64,000 nt of DNA from Pseudomonas sp. CROZ-RG-20F-R04-15 (GCF_022662375.1 NZ_JAKNQL010000007.1:124001-188000); one strand, 5' to 3'; counted from the first letter of the stretch, positions 17,804-26,949 are shown. Numbers and translations are program-made. Notes: a model not told the origin generated them from the letters alone.

Positions 17804-17842
17804 AAAAGCCCGTTTCGGTTTCGACTGAAACGGGCTTTTTTT
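17804..17842 (+). terminator. Strong rho-independent terminator
   Basis: A 13-bp perfect stem (AAAAGCCCGTTTC / GAAACGGGCTTTT) with a 10-nt loop and a following T run, 17 bp after the 32-codon gene. The A/T symmetry also allows use from the opposite strand. Confidence 0.9.
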
Positions 17843-18079
17843 GTGGTAAACAACCTGTCATTAGTAGGAATTATGCAAGTTCGATCTCTCGACCCTGTAG
17901 GGCATTTCGTCGACACGTGTGGGTGTTGTCCCAAAGCCTCTCCACCACCACAAAAAGTGTTCGATTATCGAGCACCAAAACCTTCGTCCAATTGCCCGCC
18001 CTGACACTCCGGCGTACTGTGACTCGTGATGCCTGAAACCCCGTGAAACCAAAATAACGACAACAACGAGCAATGCCCC

Positions 18080-19036
18080 ATGGACAGCCATCTGCTGAGC
18101 GATCGCAGCAGCGTGTTTCGTCACGCTGACCCTTATGCCGTCTCCGACTATGTCAATCAGCACGTCGGCCAGCACTTCATCGGCCTGTCCAGAACCACCC
18201 ACCCGCAAGCCAGCCTCAACCATCGTAAACTCGCCAATCTCGATCTGGCCCGCATCAGCTATGGCGGCAGCGTACGCGTGACCTCGGTGGCGCTGGAGAC
18301 CGTTTACCATCTGCAAGTGCTGCTGCAAGGCAATTGCCTGTGGCGCGGGCACAAGCGCGAGCAGCATCTGGTGCCGGGCGAGTTGCTGTTGATCAACCCG
18401 GATGATCCGGTCGATCTGACGTACTCAGACGATTGCGAGAAATTCATCCTCAAGGTGCCGGTCAGCGTGCTTGAATCGGTGTGCGACGATCAGCGCTGGC
18501 AGCGTCCGGCAAGCGGTATCCGTTTCCTGCGCAATCACTATCGGCTGGATGAGCTGGAAGGCTTCACCAATCTGCTGGCGATGATCTGTCAGGAAGCCGA
18601 GGCCAGCGACCCGTTGCTGCGGGTGCAGGAGCATTACGCGCAGATCATCGGCAGCAAACTGATCTCGCTGATGAACACCAACGTCAGCCGTGAATGCCTG
18701 AGTGCACCGAACGTCAGCTTCGAACGCATCGTTGATTACATCGAGCGCAATCTGAAACTGGATTTGCCGGCTGAACATTTGGCCGCACAGGCGAGCATGA
18801 GCCCGCGCTCGCTGTACACCTTGTTTGAACGCCAACTGGGCGTCACGCCGATGCAATACATCCGCCAACGCAAGCTTGCGCGCATTCACGCCTGCCTCAG
18901 CGACCCGAGCTGCCCGGTGCGCAACCTCACCGAACTGGCGCTGGACTACGGCTTCCTGCATCTAGGCCGCTTTTCCGACAGCTATCGCCAGCAGTTCGGT
19001 GAACTGCCGTCGCAGACCTTCAAACGCCGCCACTAA
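18080..19036 (+). CDS. benR: BenR, AraC/XylS-family activator of benzoate genes
   Basis: A 318-residue benzoate-responsive activator of the benABC promoter. An N-terminal sensing domain (about 20-190) is followed by the C-terminal AraC double HTH at about 215-318 (LAAQASMSPRSLYTLFERQL, then YGFLHLGRFSDSYRQQFGE). It lies directly upstream of benA on the same strand. The 142-bp gap to benA holds the two tandem XylS/BenR half-sites it should bind. The ribosome site is weak. No catR-type LysR gene is present in the cluster, so BenR may be the only dedicated local regulator. Confidence 0.92.
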   Translation: MDSHLLSDRSSVFRHADPYAVSDYVNQHVGQHFIGLSRTTHPQASLNHRKLANLDLARISYGGSVRVTSVALETVYHLQVLLQGNCLWRGHKREQHLVPGELLLINPDDPVDLTYSDDCEKFILKVPVSVLESVCDDQRWQRPASGIRFLRNHYRLDELEGFTNLLAMICQEAEASDPLLRVQEHYAQIIGSKLISLMNTNVSRECLSAPNVSFERIVDYIERNLKLDLPAEHLAAQASMSPRSLYTLFERQLGVTPMQYIRQRKLARIHACLSDPSCPVRNLTELALDYGFLHLGRFSDSYRQQFGELPSQTFKRRH

Positions 19037-19079
19037 CACTCCCCGCTCAAACTTCCCCGAATCACTTGCCGCGCCATCC

Positions 19080-19142
19080 TGCACAAATCGGATAGCGATC
19101 TGCAGGATTCGGCTATTGCCCCGTGCTACGCCTCCCTAATCT
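19080..19142 (+). promoter_or_regulatory. benA promoter with tandem BenR/XylS sites
   Basis: Two direct repeats of TGCA-N6-GGNTA: TGCA CAAATC GGATA at 19080-19094 and TGCA GGATTC GGCTA at 19101-19115. Their starts are 21 bp apart (two helical turns), the arrangement of the Pm promoter operator. The second site overlaps a poor -35 (TATTGC, 19114-19119); a -10 candidate TAATCT lies at 19137-19142 with 17-bp spacing. Confidence 0.9.
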
Positions 19143-19178
19143 GACCTGGCCTGAACAATAACAATGGAGGCCCCGGCC

Positions 19179-20534
19179 ATGTCCCTGGGAATCGACTACC
19201 TCAATGCCATGCTTGAAGAAGACAAAGAGAAGGGCGCCTACCGCTGCAAGCGGGAGATGTTCACCGATCCGCGTCTGTTCGAACTGGAGATGGCGCACAT
19301 CTTCGAAGGCAACTGGATTTACCTCGCCCACGAAAGCCAGCTCCCCAACAACAACGATTTTCTGACCACCACCATGGGGCGCCAGCCGATTTTCATCGCG
19401 CGCAACAAGGACGGTGTACTCAACGCATTCCTCAATGCCTGCAGTCATCGCGGCGCGATGTTGTGCCGGCACAAGTCCGGTAACCGTTCCAGCTACACCT
19501 GCCCGTTTCACGGCTGGACGTTCAACAACAGCGGCAAACTGCTCAAGGTCAAAGACCCGAGCGAAGCCGGTTACCCGCAGGGTTTCAACTGCGAAGGCTC
19601 CCATGACCTGACCAAGGTCGCGCGTTTCGAGTCCTATCGCGGTTTTCTGTTCGGCAGCCTCAATGCCGATGTGAAATCCCTCGCTGAGCACTTGGGCGAA
19701 TCCGCGAAGATCATCGACATGATCGTCGACCAGTCGCCAGAAGGCCTGGAAGTGCTGCGCGGTTCCAGCTCTTACATCTACGAAGGCAACTGGAAACTGA
19801 CCGCCGAAAACGGTGCCGACGGCTACCACGTCAGCTCGGTGCACTGGAACTACGCCGCCACCCAGAACCAGCGCCAACAGCGCGAAGCGGGTGAAGCGAT
19901 AAAGACCATGAGCGCCGGCAGTTGGGCGAAGAAGGGCGGCGGTTTTTACTCCTTCGACCACGGCCATCTGCTGCTCTGGACCCGCTGGGCCAACCCCGAA
20001 GACCGTCCCGCCTATGAGCGCCGTGATGAACTGGCCCGTGATTTCGGACAGGCCCGTGCCGACTGGATGATCGAAAACTCGCGCAACCTGTGCCTGTACC
20101 CGAACGTGTATCTGATGGACCAGTTCAGTTCACAGATCCGCATCGCCCGACCGATCTCCGTCGACAAGACCGAAATCACCATCTACTGCATCGCCCCCAA
20201 AGGCGAGAGCGCCGAAGCCCGCGCCAAACGCATTCGTCAGTACGAAGACTTCTTCAATGTCAGCGGCATGGCCACGCCGGATGATCTGGAAGAGTTCCGC
20301 TCGTGCCAGACCGGTTATGGCGCTGGTCGCGGCTGGAATGACATGTCCCGTGGCGCCACCCACTGGGTTGAAGGCGCCGACGCTGCCGCCGAGGAAATCG
20401 ATCTCAAACCACTGCTCTCGGGCATGCGCACCGAGGACGAAGGCCTGTTCGTGCTGCAACACAAGTACTGGCAGGAAACCATGCTCAAAGCCGCTGCCAC
20501 CGAGCCACAACTGATCCCCATGGAGGCCGTGTGA
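19179..20534 (+). CDS. benA: Benzoate 1,2-dioxygenase, large (alpha) subunit
   Basis: The 451-residue catalytic subunit of benzoate dioxygenase, which with BenB and BenC adds O2 to benzoate to give the cis-dihydrodiol. The Rieske 2Fe-2S ligands are C88, H90, C108 and H111. The mononuclear iron site lies in the [14 protein letters not shown] segment. The protein starts [15 protein letters not shown] as in other BenA proteins, so ATG 19179 is used rather than the ATG five codons upstream; GGAGG lies 9 nt before it. The stop codon shares its A with the benB start. Confidence 0.96.
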   Translation: MSLGIDYLNAMLEEDKEKGAYRCKREMFTDPRLFELEMAHIFEGNWIYLAHESQLPNNNDFLTTTMGRQPIFIARNKDGVLNAFLNACSHRGAMLCRHKSGNRSSYTCPFHGWTFNNSGKLLKVKDPSEAGYPQGFNCEGSHDLTKVARFESYRGFLFGSLNADVKSLAEHLGESAKIIDMIVDQSPEGLEVLRGSSSYIYEGNWKLTAENGADGYHVSSVHWNYAATQNQRQQREAGEAIKTMSAGSWAKKGGGFYSFDHGHLLLWTRWANPEDRPAYERRDELARDFGQARADWMIENSRNLCLYPNVYLMDQFSSQIRIARPISVDKTEITIYCIAPKGESAEARAKRIRQYEDFFNVSGMATPDDLEEFRSCQTGYGAGRGWNDMSRGATHWVEGADAAAEEIDLKPLLSGMRTEDEGLFVLQHKYWQETMLKAAATEPQLIPMEAV

Positions 20535-21022
20535 TGAGCAAGCTCTACGACAGCGTGCGTGACTTCCTCTACCGCGAAGCGCGTTATCTCGATGACGGCC
20601 AATGGGATCAATGGCTGGAGCTGTACGCCGCCGACGCCACCTTCTGGATGCCGGCCTGGGACGACAAAGACACCCTCACCGAAGACCCGCAAAGCGAAAT
20701 CTCGCTGATCTGGTACGGCAACCGTGGCGGCCTCGAAGACCGGATCTTCCGGATCAAGACCGAACGCTCCAGCGCGACCATTCCCGACACCCGCACCTCA
20801 CACAACCTGAGCAACATCGAGATCGTCGAGCGCAGCGAAGACCAATGTCAGGTGCGCTTCAACTGGCACACCCTGAGCTTTCGCTACCAGGTCACCGACA
20901 GCTACTTCGGCAGCAGTTTCTACACCCTCGATCTGCGCGGCGAACAGCCGCTGATCACGGCCAAGAAAGTCGTGCTGAAAAACGATTACGTCCGTCAGGT
21001 CATCGACATCTACCACATTTAG
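20534..21022 (+). CDS. benB: Benzoate 1,2-dioxygenase, small (beta) subunit
   Basis: The 162-residue structural subunit of the alpha3beta3 hydroxylase, of the cone-shaped SnoaL/NTF2-like fold typical of ring-hydroxylating dioxygenase beta chains. TGATG overlap with benA and a GGAGG site inside the benA end indicate coupled translation, which suits the 1:1 stoichiometry. It is followed by benC after 20 bp. Confidence 0.95.
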   Translation: MSKLYDSVRDFLYREARYLDDGQWDQWLELYAADATFWMPAWDDKDTLTEDPQSEISLIWYGNRGGLEDRIFRIKTERSSATIPDTRTSHNLSNIEIVERSEDQCQVRFNWHTLSFRYQVTDSYFGSSFYTLDLRGEQPLITAKKVVLKNDYVRQVIDIYHI

Positions 21023-21042
21023 TCGACACGGCGAGGTGCACC

Positions 21043-22056
21043 ATGAATTTCCAGATTGCGCTTAATTTTGAAGACGGCGTCACCCGTTTCATCGAGGCTG
21101 GCGACCATGAAACCGTGGCCGACGCGGCGTATCGCCAAGGCATCAACATCCCGCTGGACTGCCGTGATGGCGCCTGCGGCACCTGCAAATGCTTCGCCGA
21201 GGTCGGGCAGTACGACATGGGCGACAACTTCATCGAAGACGCCTTGAGTGCTGACGAACTCGCGCAAGGTTATGTGCTGACCTGCCAGATGCGTGCCGCC
21301 AGCGATTGCGTCGTGCGAGTGCCGGCCGGCTCGCAGCTGTGCAAGACCGAACAGGCCAGTTTCCAGGCCTCGATCAGCGATGTGCGGCAGTTGTCCGAGA
21401 GCACCATCGCGCTGTCGATCAAGGGCGAGGCACTGAGCAAACTGGCGTTTCTGCCGGGTCAATACGTCAATCTGCAAGTGCCGGGCAGCGCGCAGAGCCG
21501 CGCTTATTCCTTCAGCTCGTTGCAAAAGGACGGCGAGGTCAGCTTCCTGATTCGCAACGTGCCCGGTGGCCTGATGAGCAGCTTTCTCACCGGGCTGGCC
21601 AAGGCTGGCGACAGCATGAACCTGGCTGGGCCGCTGGGCAGCTTTTACCTGCGTGAAATCCGCCGACCGCTGTTGCTGTTGGCGGGCGGCACGGGCCTGG
21701 CGCCGTTCACCGCGATGCTGGAGAAAATCGCCGAGCACGGTAGCGATCATCCCGTGCATTTGATCTATGGCGTGACCAACGATTTCGATCTGGTCGAACT
21801 CGATCGTCTCGAAGCCTTCGCCGCCCGCATTCCGAACTTCAGTTTCGGCGCCTGCGTGGCCAACCCGCAGAGCGCGCATCCGCTCAAGGGCTACGTCACC
21901 CAGCACATTGAGCCACGCCATCTCAATGAGGGCGACGTCGATGTGTACCTGTGCGGCCCACCGCCGATGGTTGAAGCGGTCAGCCAATACATCCGCGAGC
22001 AGGGCATCACCCCGGCGAACTTCTACTACGAAAAATTCGCCGCAGCGGCTGCCTGA
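21043..22056 (+). CDS. benC: Benzoate 1,2-dioxygenase reductase
   Basis: A 337-residue single-chain electron transfer protein from NADH to the BenAB oxygenase. The N-terminal plant-type 2Fe-2S domain has C40, C45, C48 and a fourth Cys near 80 (VLTCQM). The FAD domain shows RAYSFSS, and the NADH domain has GGTGLAPF and CGPPPM. GAGGTG precedes the ATG. A longer frame upstream overlaps benB and is not used. Confidence 0.95.
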   Translation: MNFQIALNFEDGVTRFIEAGDHETVADAAYRQGINIPLDCRDGACGTCKCFAEVGQYDMGDNFIEDALSADELAQGYVLTCQMRAASDCVVRVPAGSQLCKTEQASFQASISDVRQLSESTIALSIKGEALSKLAFLPGQYVNLQVPGSAQSRAYSFSSLQKDGEVSFLIRNVPGGLMSSFLTGLAKAGDSMNLAGPLGSFYLREIRRPLLLLAGGTGLAPFTAMLEKIAEHGSDHPVHLIYGVTNDFDLVELDRLEAFAARIPNFSFGACVANPQSAHPLKGYVTQHIEPRHLNEGDVDVYLCGPPPMVEAVSQYIREQGITPANFYYEKFAAAAA

Positions 22057-22077
22057 AACCCTTCTTTCGAGGTTGTC

Positions 22078-22839
22078 ATGAACGACAGATTTTCCAACAA
22101 GGTCGCGCTGGTCACCGGCGCGGCGCAGGGTATCGGCCGCCGCGTGTGCGAACGCCTGTTGCGCGAAGGTGCGCTAGTGGTTGCCGTCGATCGCTCCGAA
22201 CTGGTTCACGAACTGCAAGGCGAGGGCGTTCTCGCGCTGACCGCCGACCTTGAGCAATACGCCGATTGCGCCCGGGTCATGGCCGAAGCCATCAACACGT
22301 TTGGCCGTCTCGACATCCTGATCAACAACGTCGGCGGCACGATCTGGGCCAAGCCGTTCGAGCACTACGAAGTCGAACAGATTGAAGCGGAAGTGCGCCG
22401 CTCTCTGTTTCCAACCCTGTGGTGTTGCCACGCTGCACTGCCATACATGCTCAAGCAAGGTCGCGGCGCCATCGTCAACGTTTCATCGATTGCTACCCGC
22501 AGCGTCAATCGCGTGCCTTACGGCGCGGCCAAGGGTGGCATCAACGCACTCACGGCTTGCCTGGCATTCGAAAACGCCGAGCGCGGGATTCGCGTCAACG
22601 CTACCGCACCGGGTGGCACCGAAGCACCGCCCCGGCGCATCCCGCGCAACACCAGCGAACCGTCGGCGCAGGAGCAGGCCTGGTATCAGGAAATCGTCGC
22701 GCAAACCCTCGACAGCAGCCTGATGAAGCGCTACGGCAGCCTCGACGAACAGGTCGGCGCGATCCTCTTTCTGGCTTCCGATGACGCCTCTTACATCACC
22801 GGCGTGACCCTGCCAGTCGGTGGCGGCGACCTTGGTTGA
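22078..22839 (+). CDS. benD: cis-1,6-dihydroxycyclohexa-2,4-diene-1-carboxylate dehydrogenase
   Basis: A 253-residue SDR that oxidises benzoate dihydrodiol to catechol with release of CO2 and formation of NADH. TGAAQGIG opens the Rossmann fold at about residue 12, with NNVGG further on and the catalytic YGAAK near 148-152. The ATG follows GAGG. It stands 21 bp after benC and 22 bp before catB, inside a single operon. Confidence 0.94.
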   Translation: MNDRFSNKVALVTGAAQGIGRRVCERLLREGALVVAVDRSELVHELQGEGVLALTADLEQYADCARVMAEAINTFGRLDILINNVGGTIWAKPFEHYEVEQIEAEVRRSLFPTLWCCHAALPYMLKQGRGAIVNVSSIATRSVNRVPYGAAKGGINALTACLAFENAERGIRVNATAPGGTEAPPRRIPRNTSEPSAQEQAWYQEIVAQTLDSSLMKRYGSLDEQVGAILFLASDDASYITGVTLPVGGGDLG

Positions 22840-22861
22840 TCACTCTGTAAAGGACACAGAC

Positions 22862-23983
22862 ATGCAACGAATTCTGATTGAAAGCCTGTCGACCATCATC
22901 GTCGACCTGCCGACCATTCGCCCGCACAAGCTGGCGATGCACACGATGCAAAAGCAGACTCTGGTGATTCTGCGCCTGCGCTGCAGCGATGGCATTGAAG
23001 GCATCGGCGAAGCCACCACCATCGGCGGTCTCGCTTACGGTTATGAAAGCCCGGAAAGCATCAAAGCCAATATCGACGCGCACTTGGCGCCGGCGTTAGT
23101 GGGCATGGAAGCGAACAATATCAACGCGGCGATGCAGCGGCTCGACAAGATCGCCAAGGGCAATACTTTCGCCAAGTCCGGCATCGAAAGCGCATTGCTC
23201 GATGCGCAAGGCAAGCGCCTCGGTCTGCCGGTCAGCGAACTGCTCGGCGGCCGCGTACGTGACAGCCTCGAAGTGGCCTGGACCCTGGCCAGCGGCGACA
23301 CCGCCCGCGACATTGCCGAAGCCGAACAGATGCTCGACGCGCGCCGTCATCGCATCTTCAAATTGAAGATCGGCGCCAACCCGCTGGAGCAGGATCTCAA
23401 GCACGTCGTGGCGATCAAAAAAGCCTTGGGCGAGCGCGCGAGTGTGCGGGTCGACGTCAACCAGTATTGGGATGAATCCCAAGCGATTCGTGGCTGTCAG
23501 GTCTTGGGTGCCAACGGTATTGACCTGATTGAGCAGCCGATCTCGCGGGTCAATCGTTCCGGACAGATTCGCCTGAACCAGCGCAGCCCGGCGCCGATCA
23601 TGGCCGATGAATCGATCGAAAGCGTCGAGGATGCTTTCAGCCTCGCCGCTGACGGCGCTGCCAGTGTGTTCGCCCTGAAAATCGCCAAGAACGGCGGCCC
23701 GCGTGCCGTGTTGCGCACCGCACAAATCGCCGAGGCAGCGGGCATCGCGCTGTACGGCGGCACCATGCTCGAAGGCTCCGTCGGCACGCTGGCCTCGGCG
23801 CACGCCTTCCTCACGCTCAAACAACTGACCTGGGACACCGAACTGTTCGGCCCGTTGTTGCTGACCGAAGACATCGTCACAGAAACGCCGCAGTACCGCG
23901 ATTTCCACCTGCACATCCCGCGAACTCCGGGCCTTGGCCTGATGCTGGACGAAGAGCGTCTGGCGCGTTTTCGCCGCCACTGA
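22862..23983 (+). CDS. catB: Muconate cycloisomerase
   Basis: A 373-residue enolase-superfamily enzyme that lactonises cis,cis-muconate to (+)-muconolactone. The catalytic KxK pair is K167 and K169 in FKLKIGAN, the same numbering as in the P. putida enzyme, and metal-ligand regions (VDVNQYWD, LIEQPI, ADES) follow in order. The ATG is preceded by AAGGAC. It follows benD directly, so it is probably induced from the benA promoter rather than by a separate CatR system. Confidence 0.95.
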   Translation: MQRILIESLSTIIVDLPTIRPHKLAMHTMQKQTLVILRLRCSDGIEGIGEATTIGGLAYGYESPESIKANIDAHLAPALVGMEANNINAAMQRLDKIAKGNTFAKSGIESALLDAQGKRLGLPVSELLGGRVRDSLEVAWTLASGDTARDIAEAEQMLDARRHRIFKLKIGANPLEQDLKHVVAIKKALGERASVRVDVNQYWDESQAIRGCQVLGANGIDLIEQPISRVNRSGQIRLNQRSPAPIMADESIESVEDAFSLAADGAASVFALKIAKNGGPRAVLRTAQIAEAAGIALYGGTMLEGSVGTLASAHAFLTLKQLTWDTELFGPLLLTEDIVTETPQYRDFHLHIPRTPGLGLMLDEERLARFRRH

Positions 23984-23998
23984 ATCAGGAGAGCCACC

Positions 23999-24289
23999 AT
24001 GTTGTTCCACGTAAAAATGACCGTGAAGTTGCCCGTCGATATGGACCCGTCTCTGGCCAATCGGCTCAAGGCTGACGAGAAGGAACTGGCCCAACGGCTG
24101 CAACGCGATGGCGTCTGGCGGCACTTGTGGCGCATCGCCGGGCACTACGCCAATTACAGCGTGTTCGATGTGCCGAGCGTCGAGGCGCTGCACGACACGC
24201 TGATGCGCTTGCCGTTGTTTCCCTACATGGACATCGAGGTCGATGGCCTCTGCCGGCATCCGTCGTCGATCCATTCCGACGATCGCTAA
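23999..24289 (+). CDS. catC: Muconolactone delta-isomerase
   Basis: A small 96-residue enzyme that isomerises muconolactone to beta-ketoadipate enol-lactone. Length and sequence (MLFHVKMTVKLP opening, GHYANYSVFDV in the middle, FPYMDIEVDGLCRHPSS at the end) are those of CatC. CAGGAG lies just upstream. It is separated from catA by a REP pair. Confidence 0.95.
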   Translation: MLFHVKMTVKLPVDMDPSLANRLKADEKELAQRLQRDGVWRHLWRIAGHYANYSVFDVPSVEALHDTLMRLPLFPYMDIEVDGLCRHPSSIHSDDR

Positions 24290-24310
24290 TTCTGAGCTCG
24301 TCGCATTTCC

Positions 24311-24407
24311 CTTGTGGGAGCGAGCCTGCTCGCGAAAGCGGTGAGCCAGTCACATAGATGCTGAATGACACAACGCATTCGCGAGCAAGCTCGCTCCCAC
24401 AGGGGAA
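24311..24407. repeat. Inverted pair of Pseudomonas REP elements
   Basis: TGTGGGAGCGAGCCTGCTCGCGAA at the left and its inverted relative TTCGCGAGCAAGCTCGCTCCCACA at the right face each other between catC and catA. In RNA each forms a hairpin, and the pair can form a long stem. It may reduce or protect transcript passing from catC into catA. Confidence 0.92.
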
Positions 24408-24460
24408 GTGCGCTGAGTAAGAGAACTGCGCCGAAAAACAACAAGATGAGGTAAACCACC

Positions 24461-25378
24461 ATGACCGTGAAAATTGCCCACACCGCCGAGCTGCAGGCCT
24501 TCTTCAAAGAAGCCGCCGGTTTCGCCAACGACGACGGTAACTCTCGTTTGAAAACCATCGTCCTGCGCATCTTGCAAGATAGCGCCAAGATCATCGAAGA
24601 CCTCGACATCAGTGATGACGAATTCTGGAAAGCGGTCGACTATCTCAACCGACTCGGCGCGCGTTCGGAAGCCGGACTGCTGGTTGCCGGCCTCGGAATC
24701 GAGCATTTTATCGACCTGTTGCAGGACGCCAAGGACGCGCAGATCGGCTTGACCGGCGGCACACCGCGCACCATCGAAGGCCCGCTGTACGTAGCCGGCG
24801 CGCCCCTGTGCGAAGGTGAATGCCGAATGGATGACGGCAGCGAGGAGGGCGTCGCCACGGTGATGCTCCTCGAAGGCCAGGTGTTCGATCTTCACGGCCA
24901 ACCGTTGGCCGGTGCCACGGTTGACCTGTGGCACGCCAATACCAAGGGCACGTACTCGTTTTTCGACCCGAGCCAGTCCGAGTACAACCTGCGTCGACGC
25001 ATCATCACCGACGCCGAAGGCCGCTACCGCGCTCGCAGCATCGTGCCGTCCGGTTATGGCTGCGACCCGCAAGGCCCCACCCAGGAATGCCTGAACCAAC
25101 TCGGCCGCCATGGCCAGCGCCCGGCCCATGTGCACTTCTTCATCAGCGCGCCGGGGCATCGGCACCTGACGACGCAGATCAATCTGTCGGGTGATCAGTA
25201 TTTGTGGGATGACTTCGCCTATGCGACCCGTGAAGGCCTGGTCGGCGAGGTGGTGTTTCGTGAGGACAAAGCGTTGGGGCGTTATGCCGAGCTGAAGTTC
25301 GACTTCCGGTTGCAACCGGCGCCGGACGCCAGTGCCGAACAACGCAGCCAACGGCCGCGTGCGTTGCAAGACGCTTGA
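24461..25378 (+). CDS. catA: Catechol 1,2-dioxygenase
   Basis: A 305-residue intradiol dioxygenase that cleaves catechol to cis,cis-muconate using non-haem Fe(III). The iron ligands are Y165, Y199, H223 and H225 (HxH in RPAHVHFF), close to the classical numbering. An N-terminal helical domain used for dimerisation and lipid binding precedes the beta-sandwich. GATGAGG lies upstream of the ATG. It is the last gene of the cluster; the REP pair before it could uncouple its level from catBC. Confidence 0.95.
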   Translation: MTVKIAHTAELQAFFKEAAGFANDDGNSRLKTIVLRILQDSAKIIEDLDISDDEFWKAVDYLNRLGARSEAGLLVAGLGIEHFIDLLQDAKDAQIGLTGGTPRTIEGPLYVAGAPLCEGECRMDDGSEEGVATVMLLEGQVFDLHGQPLAGATVDLWHANTKGTYSFFDPSQSEYNLRRRIITDAEGRYRARSIVPSGYGCDPQGPTQECLNQLGRHGQRPAHVHFFISAPGHRHLTTQINLSGDQYLWDDFAYATREGLVGEVVFREDKALGRYAELKFDFRLQPAPDASAEQRSQRPRALQDA

Positions 25379-25394
25379 TACCGAGTCGTCTGGT

Positions 25395-25700
25395 TCCCTC
25401 ACCCAAACCCTCTCCCAGAGGGAGAGGGGACTGACCGGGGTGATCTGGAGCGCTACGTCGACCTGAACGTTTTGTACCGAATCCAACCCGGTTGTTCAGG
25501 TCGCCGTATAACGCAAGACAACCCGGTCAGCTCCCTCTCCCTCTGGGAGAGGGCTGGGGTGAGGAGACTGACCGAGGTGATCTGGAGCGCTACGTCGACC
25601 TGAACGTTTTGTACCGAATCCAACCCGGTTGTTCAGGTCGATGTACACCGCAAGACAACCCGGTCAGCTCCCTCTCCCTCGGGAGAGGGCTGGGGTGAGG
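25395..25700. repeat. CCCTCTCCC-type repeats with a 137-bp tandem duplication
   Basis: Three copies of the palindromic CCCTCTCCC/GGGAGAGGG element are present. The DNA between them is duplicated: one unit begins at 25431 and a nearly identical one at 25568, a period of 137 bp. Together with the promoter region they fill the 497-bp gap between catA and the next gene; no coding sequence is evident. Confidence 0.88.
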
Positions 25701-25854
25701 GGAAATCAGGCCTAAGGTAATGCGAAAAAGATATTGGCTCAGCGTTTTTAAGATCGTTTAGTTTTGACTTAACGACGAATCAAAACGCATCAAACCGATA
25801 GACCCCCGATTGCCATGACGGCACACGCTGAATCGATCACAGGTTCTTCAGGTT

Positions 25855-25876
25855 TGATTCACACGGGAGTGAATCA
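25855..25876 (+). promoter_or_regulatory. Inverted repeat enclosing the ribosome site and touching the start codon
   Basis: TGATTCAC (25855-25862) and GTGAATCA (25869-25876) are perfect 8-bp arms around a 6-nt loop ACGGGA. The GGGAG ribosome site is in the loop and right arm, and the last A of the right arm is the A of the ATG start. It could be an mRNA hairpin controlling translation or a DNA operator. Confidence 0.65.
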
Positions 25877-26922
25877 TGCCGCATACCCTCGACATCACCG
25901 CATTACCGACGCTGGACCTGTCGCAGTTCGAAGGCACAGCGCAACAGCGCTATGAATTTCTCGAAAACCTGCGCCACGCCGCACGCGACGTCGGCTTCTT
26001 TTATCTGACCGGTCACGGTATCGACAGCGACTTGCTCAAGCAAGTACAGGCCCATGCCCGGCAATTCTTCGCTTTGCCCGACACTGAGAAAACCGCCGTC
26101 GGCATGATCAACTCACCGCACTTCCGCGGGTACAACCGTGCCGCCTCGGAGATCACCCGTGGCCAGCCTGATCTGCGTGAACAGTTTGATCTGGGCGCCG
26201 AGCGCGAGGCGCTGCCCTTGCAGGCGGACAGCCCGTTCTGGGCGCGGCTGCAAGGTCCCAACCAATGGCCGGCGGCACTGCCGGAGCTAAAACCTTTGCT
26301 GCTGGAATGGCAAGAGGCGATGACGCGGATGTCGTTGCGTCTGCTGCGTGCGTTCGCTCAGGCGTTGTCGCTGCGCGCCGATGCGTTCGATCAACTCTAC
26401 GGCGACAAACCCAACGAACACATCAAGTTGATGCGCTATCCCGGCCAGTCCAGCGAGTCGAGCCATCAAGGCGTCGGCGCACACAAGGACTCAGGTTTCC
26501 TCAGCTTCCTCCTGCAAGACCAACAGGCCGGTCTGCAGGTCGAGATCGAAGAGGGGCGTTGGATCGATGCGTTGCCGCGCGAGAACACCCTGGTGGTGAA
26601 CATCGGCGAACTGCTCGAACTGGCCAGCAACGGTTATCTGCGCGCTACGGTGCATCGCGTGGTTTCGCCACCGGCGGGTAGCGAACGCCTGTCTGTCGCG
26701 TTCTTCCTCGGCGCGCAACTGGACGCCGTGGTGCCGCTGTATCCGCTGCCCACCGCACTGTTGCGCGAGGCGCGCGGGCCGGCGAGTGATCCGCTCAATC
26801 CGCTGTTTCGCGATGTCGGCTGGAACTACCTCAAGGGTCGTCTGCGCTCGCATCCCGATGTCGCCCAGCGCTTCTACGCCGATGCGCTGCTGCCGCCACC
26901 GCCCGTTCGCAAATCCGCCTGA
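25876..26922 (+). CDS. Isopenicillin-N-synthase-like 2-oxoglutarate/Fe(II) dioxygenase
   Basis: A 348-residue non-haem iron oxygenase with the plant/fungal-type DIOX_N domain (about 10-125: GFFYLTGHGI) and a C-terminal double-stranded beta helix (about 180-290). The metal triad appears as H-x-D in GAHKDSGF and a distal H in ATVHRVVSP, with the co-substrate Arg in GSERLSV. It is the first gene of a transport operon, 27 bp before the MetQ-like gene, so it probably hydroxylates or cleaves the imported compound. Substrate unknown. Confidence 0.88.
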   Translation: MPHTLDITALPTLDLSQFEGTAQQRYEFLENLRHAARDVGFFYLTGHGIDSDLLKQVQAHARQFFALPDTEKTAVGMINSPHFRGYNRAASEITRGQPDLREQFDLGAEREALPLQADSPFWARLQGPNQWPAALPELKPLLLEWQEAMTRMSLRLLRAFAQALSLRADAFDQLYGDKPNEHIKLMRYPGQSSESSHQGVGAHKDSGFLSFLLQDQQAGLQVEIEEGRWIDALPRENTLVVNIGELLELASNGYLRATVHRVVSPPAGSERLSVAFFLGAQLDAVVPLYPLPTALLREARGPASDPLNPLFRDVGWNYLKGRLRSHPDVAQRFYADALLPPPPVRKSA

Positions 26923-26949
26923 CTCATCACTCGCTCAAGGACTCCGCAC

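Noticed and set aside
17861..18367. Minus-strand frame of 168 codons overlapping the start of benR
   Set aside because: It is mostly antisense to a well-supported regulator, with no conserved motif.
23096..24274. Minus-strand frame of 392 codons across catB and catC
   Set aside because: Both plus-strand genes are certain, with catalytic residues in place.
25395..25700. CRISPR array
   Set aside because: The repeats are too few, too long and palindromic, the spacers are duplicated rather than unique, and no cas gene is present.
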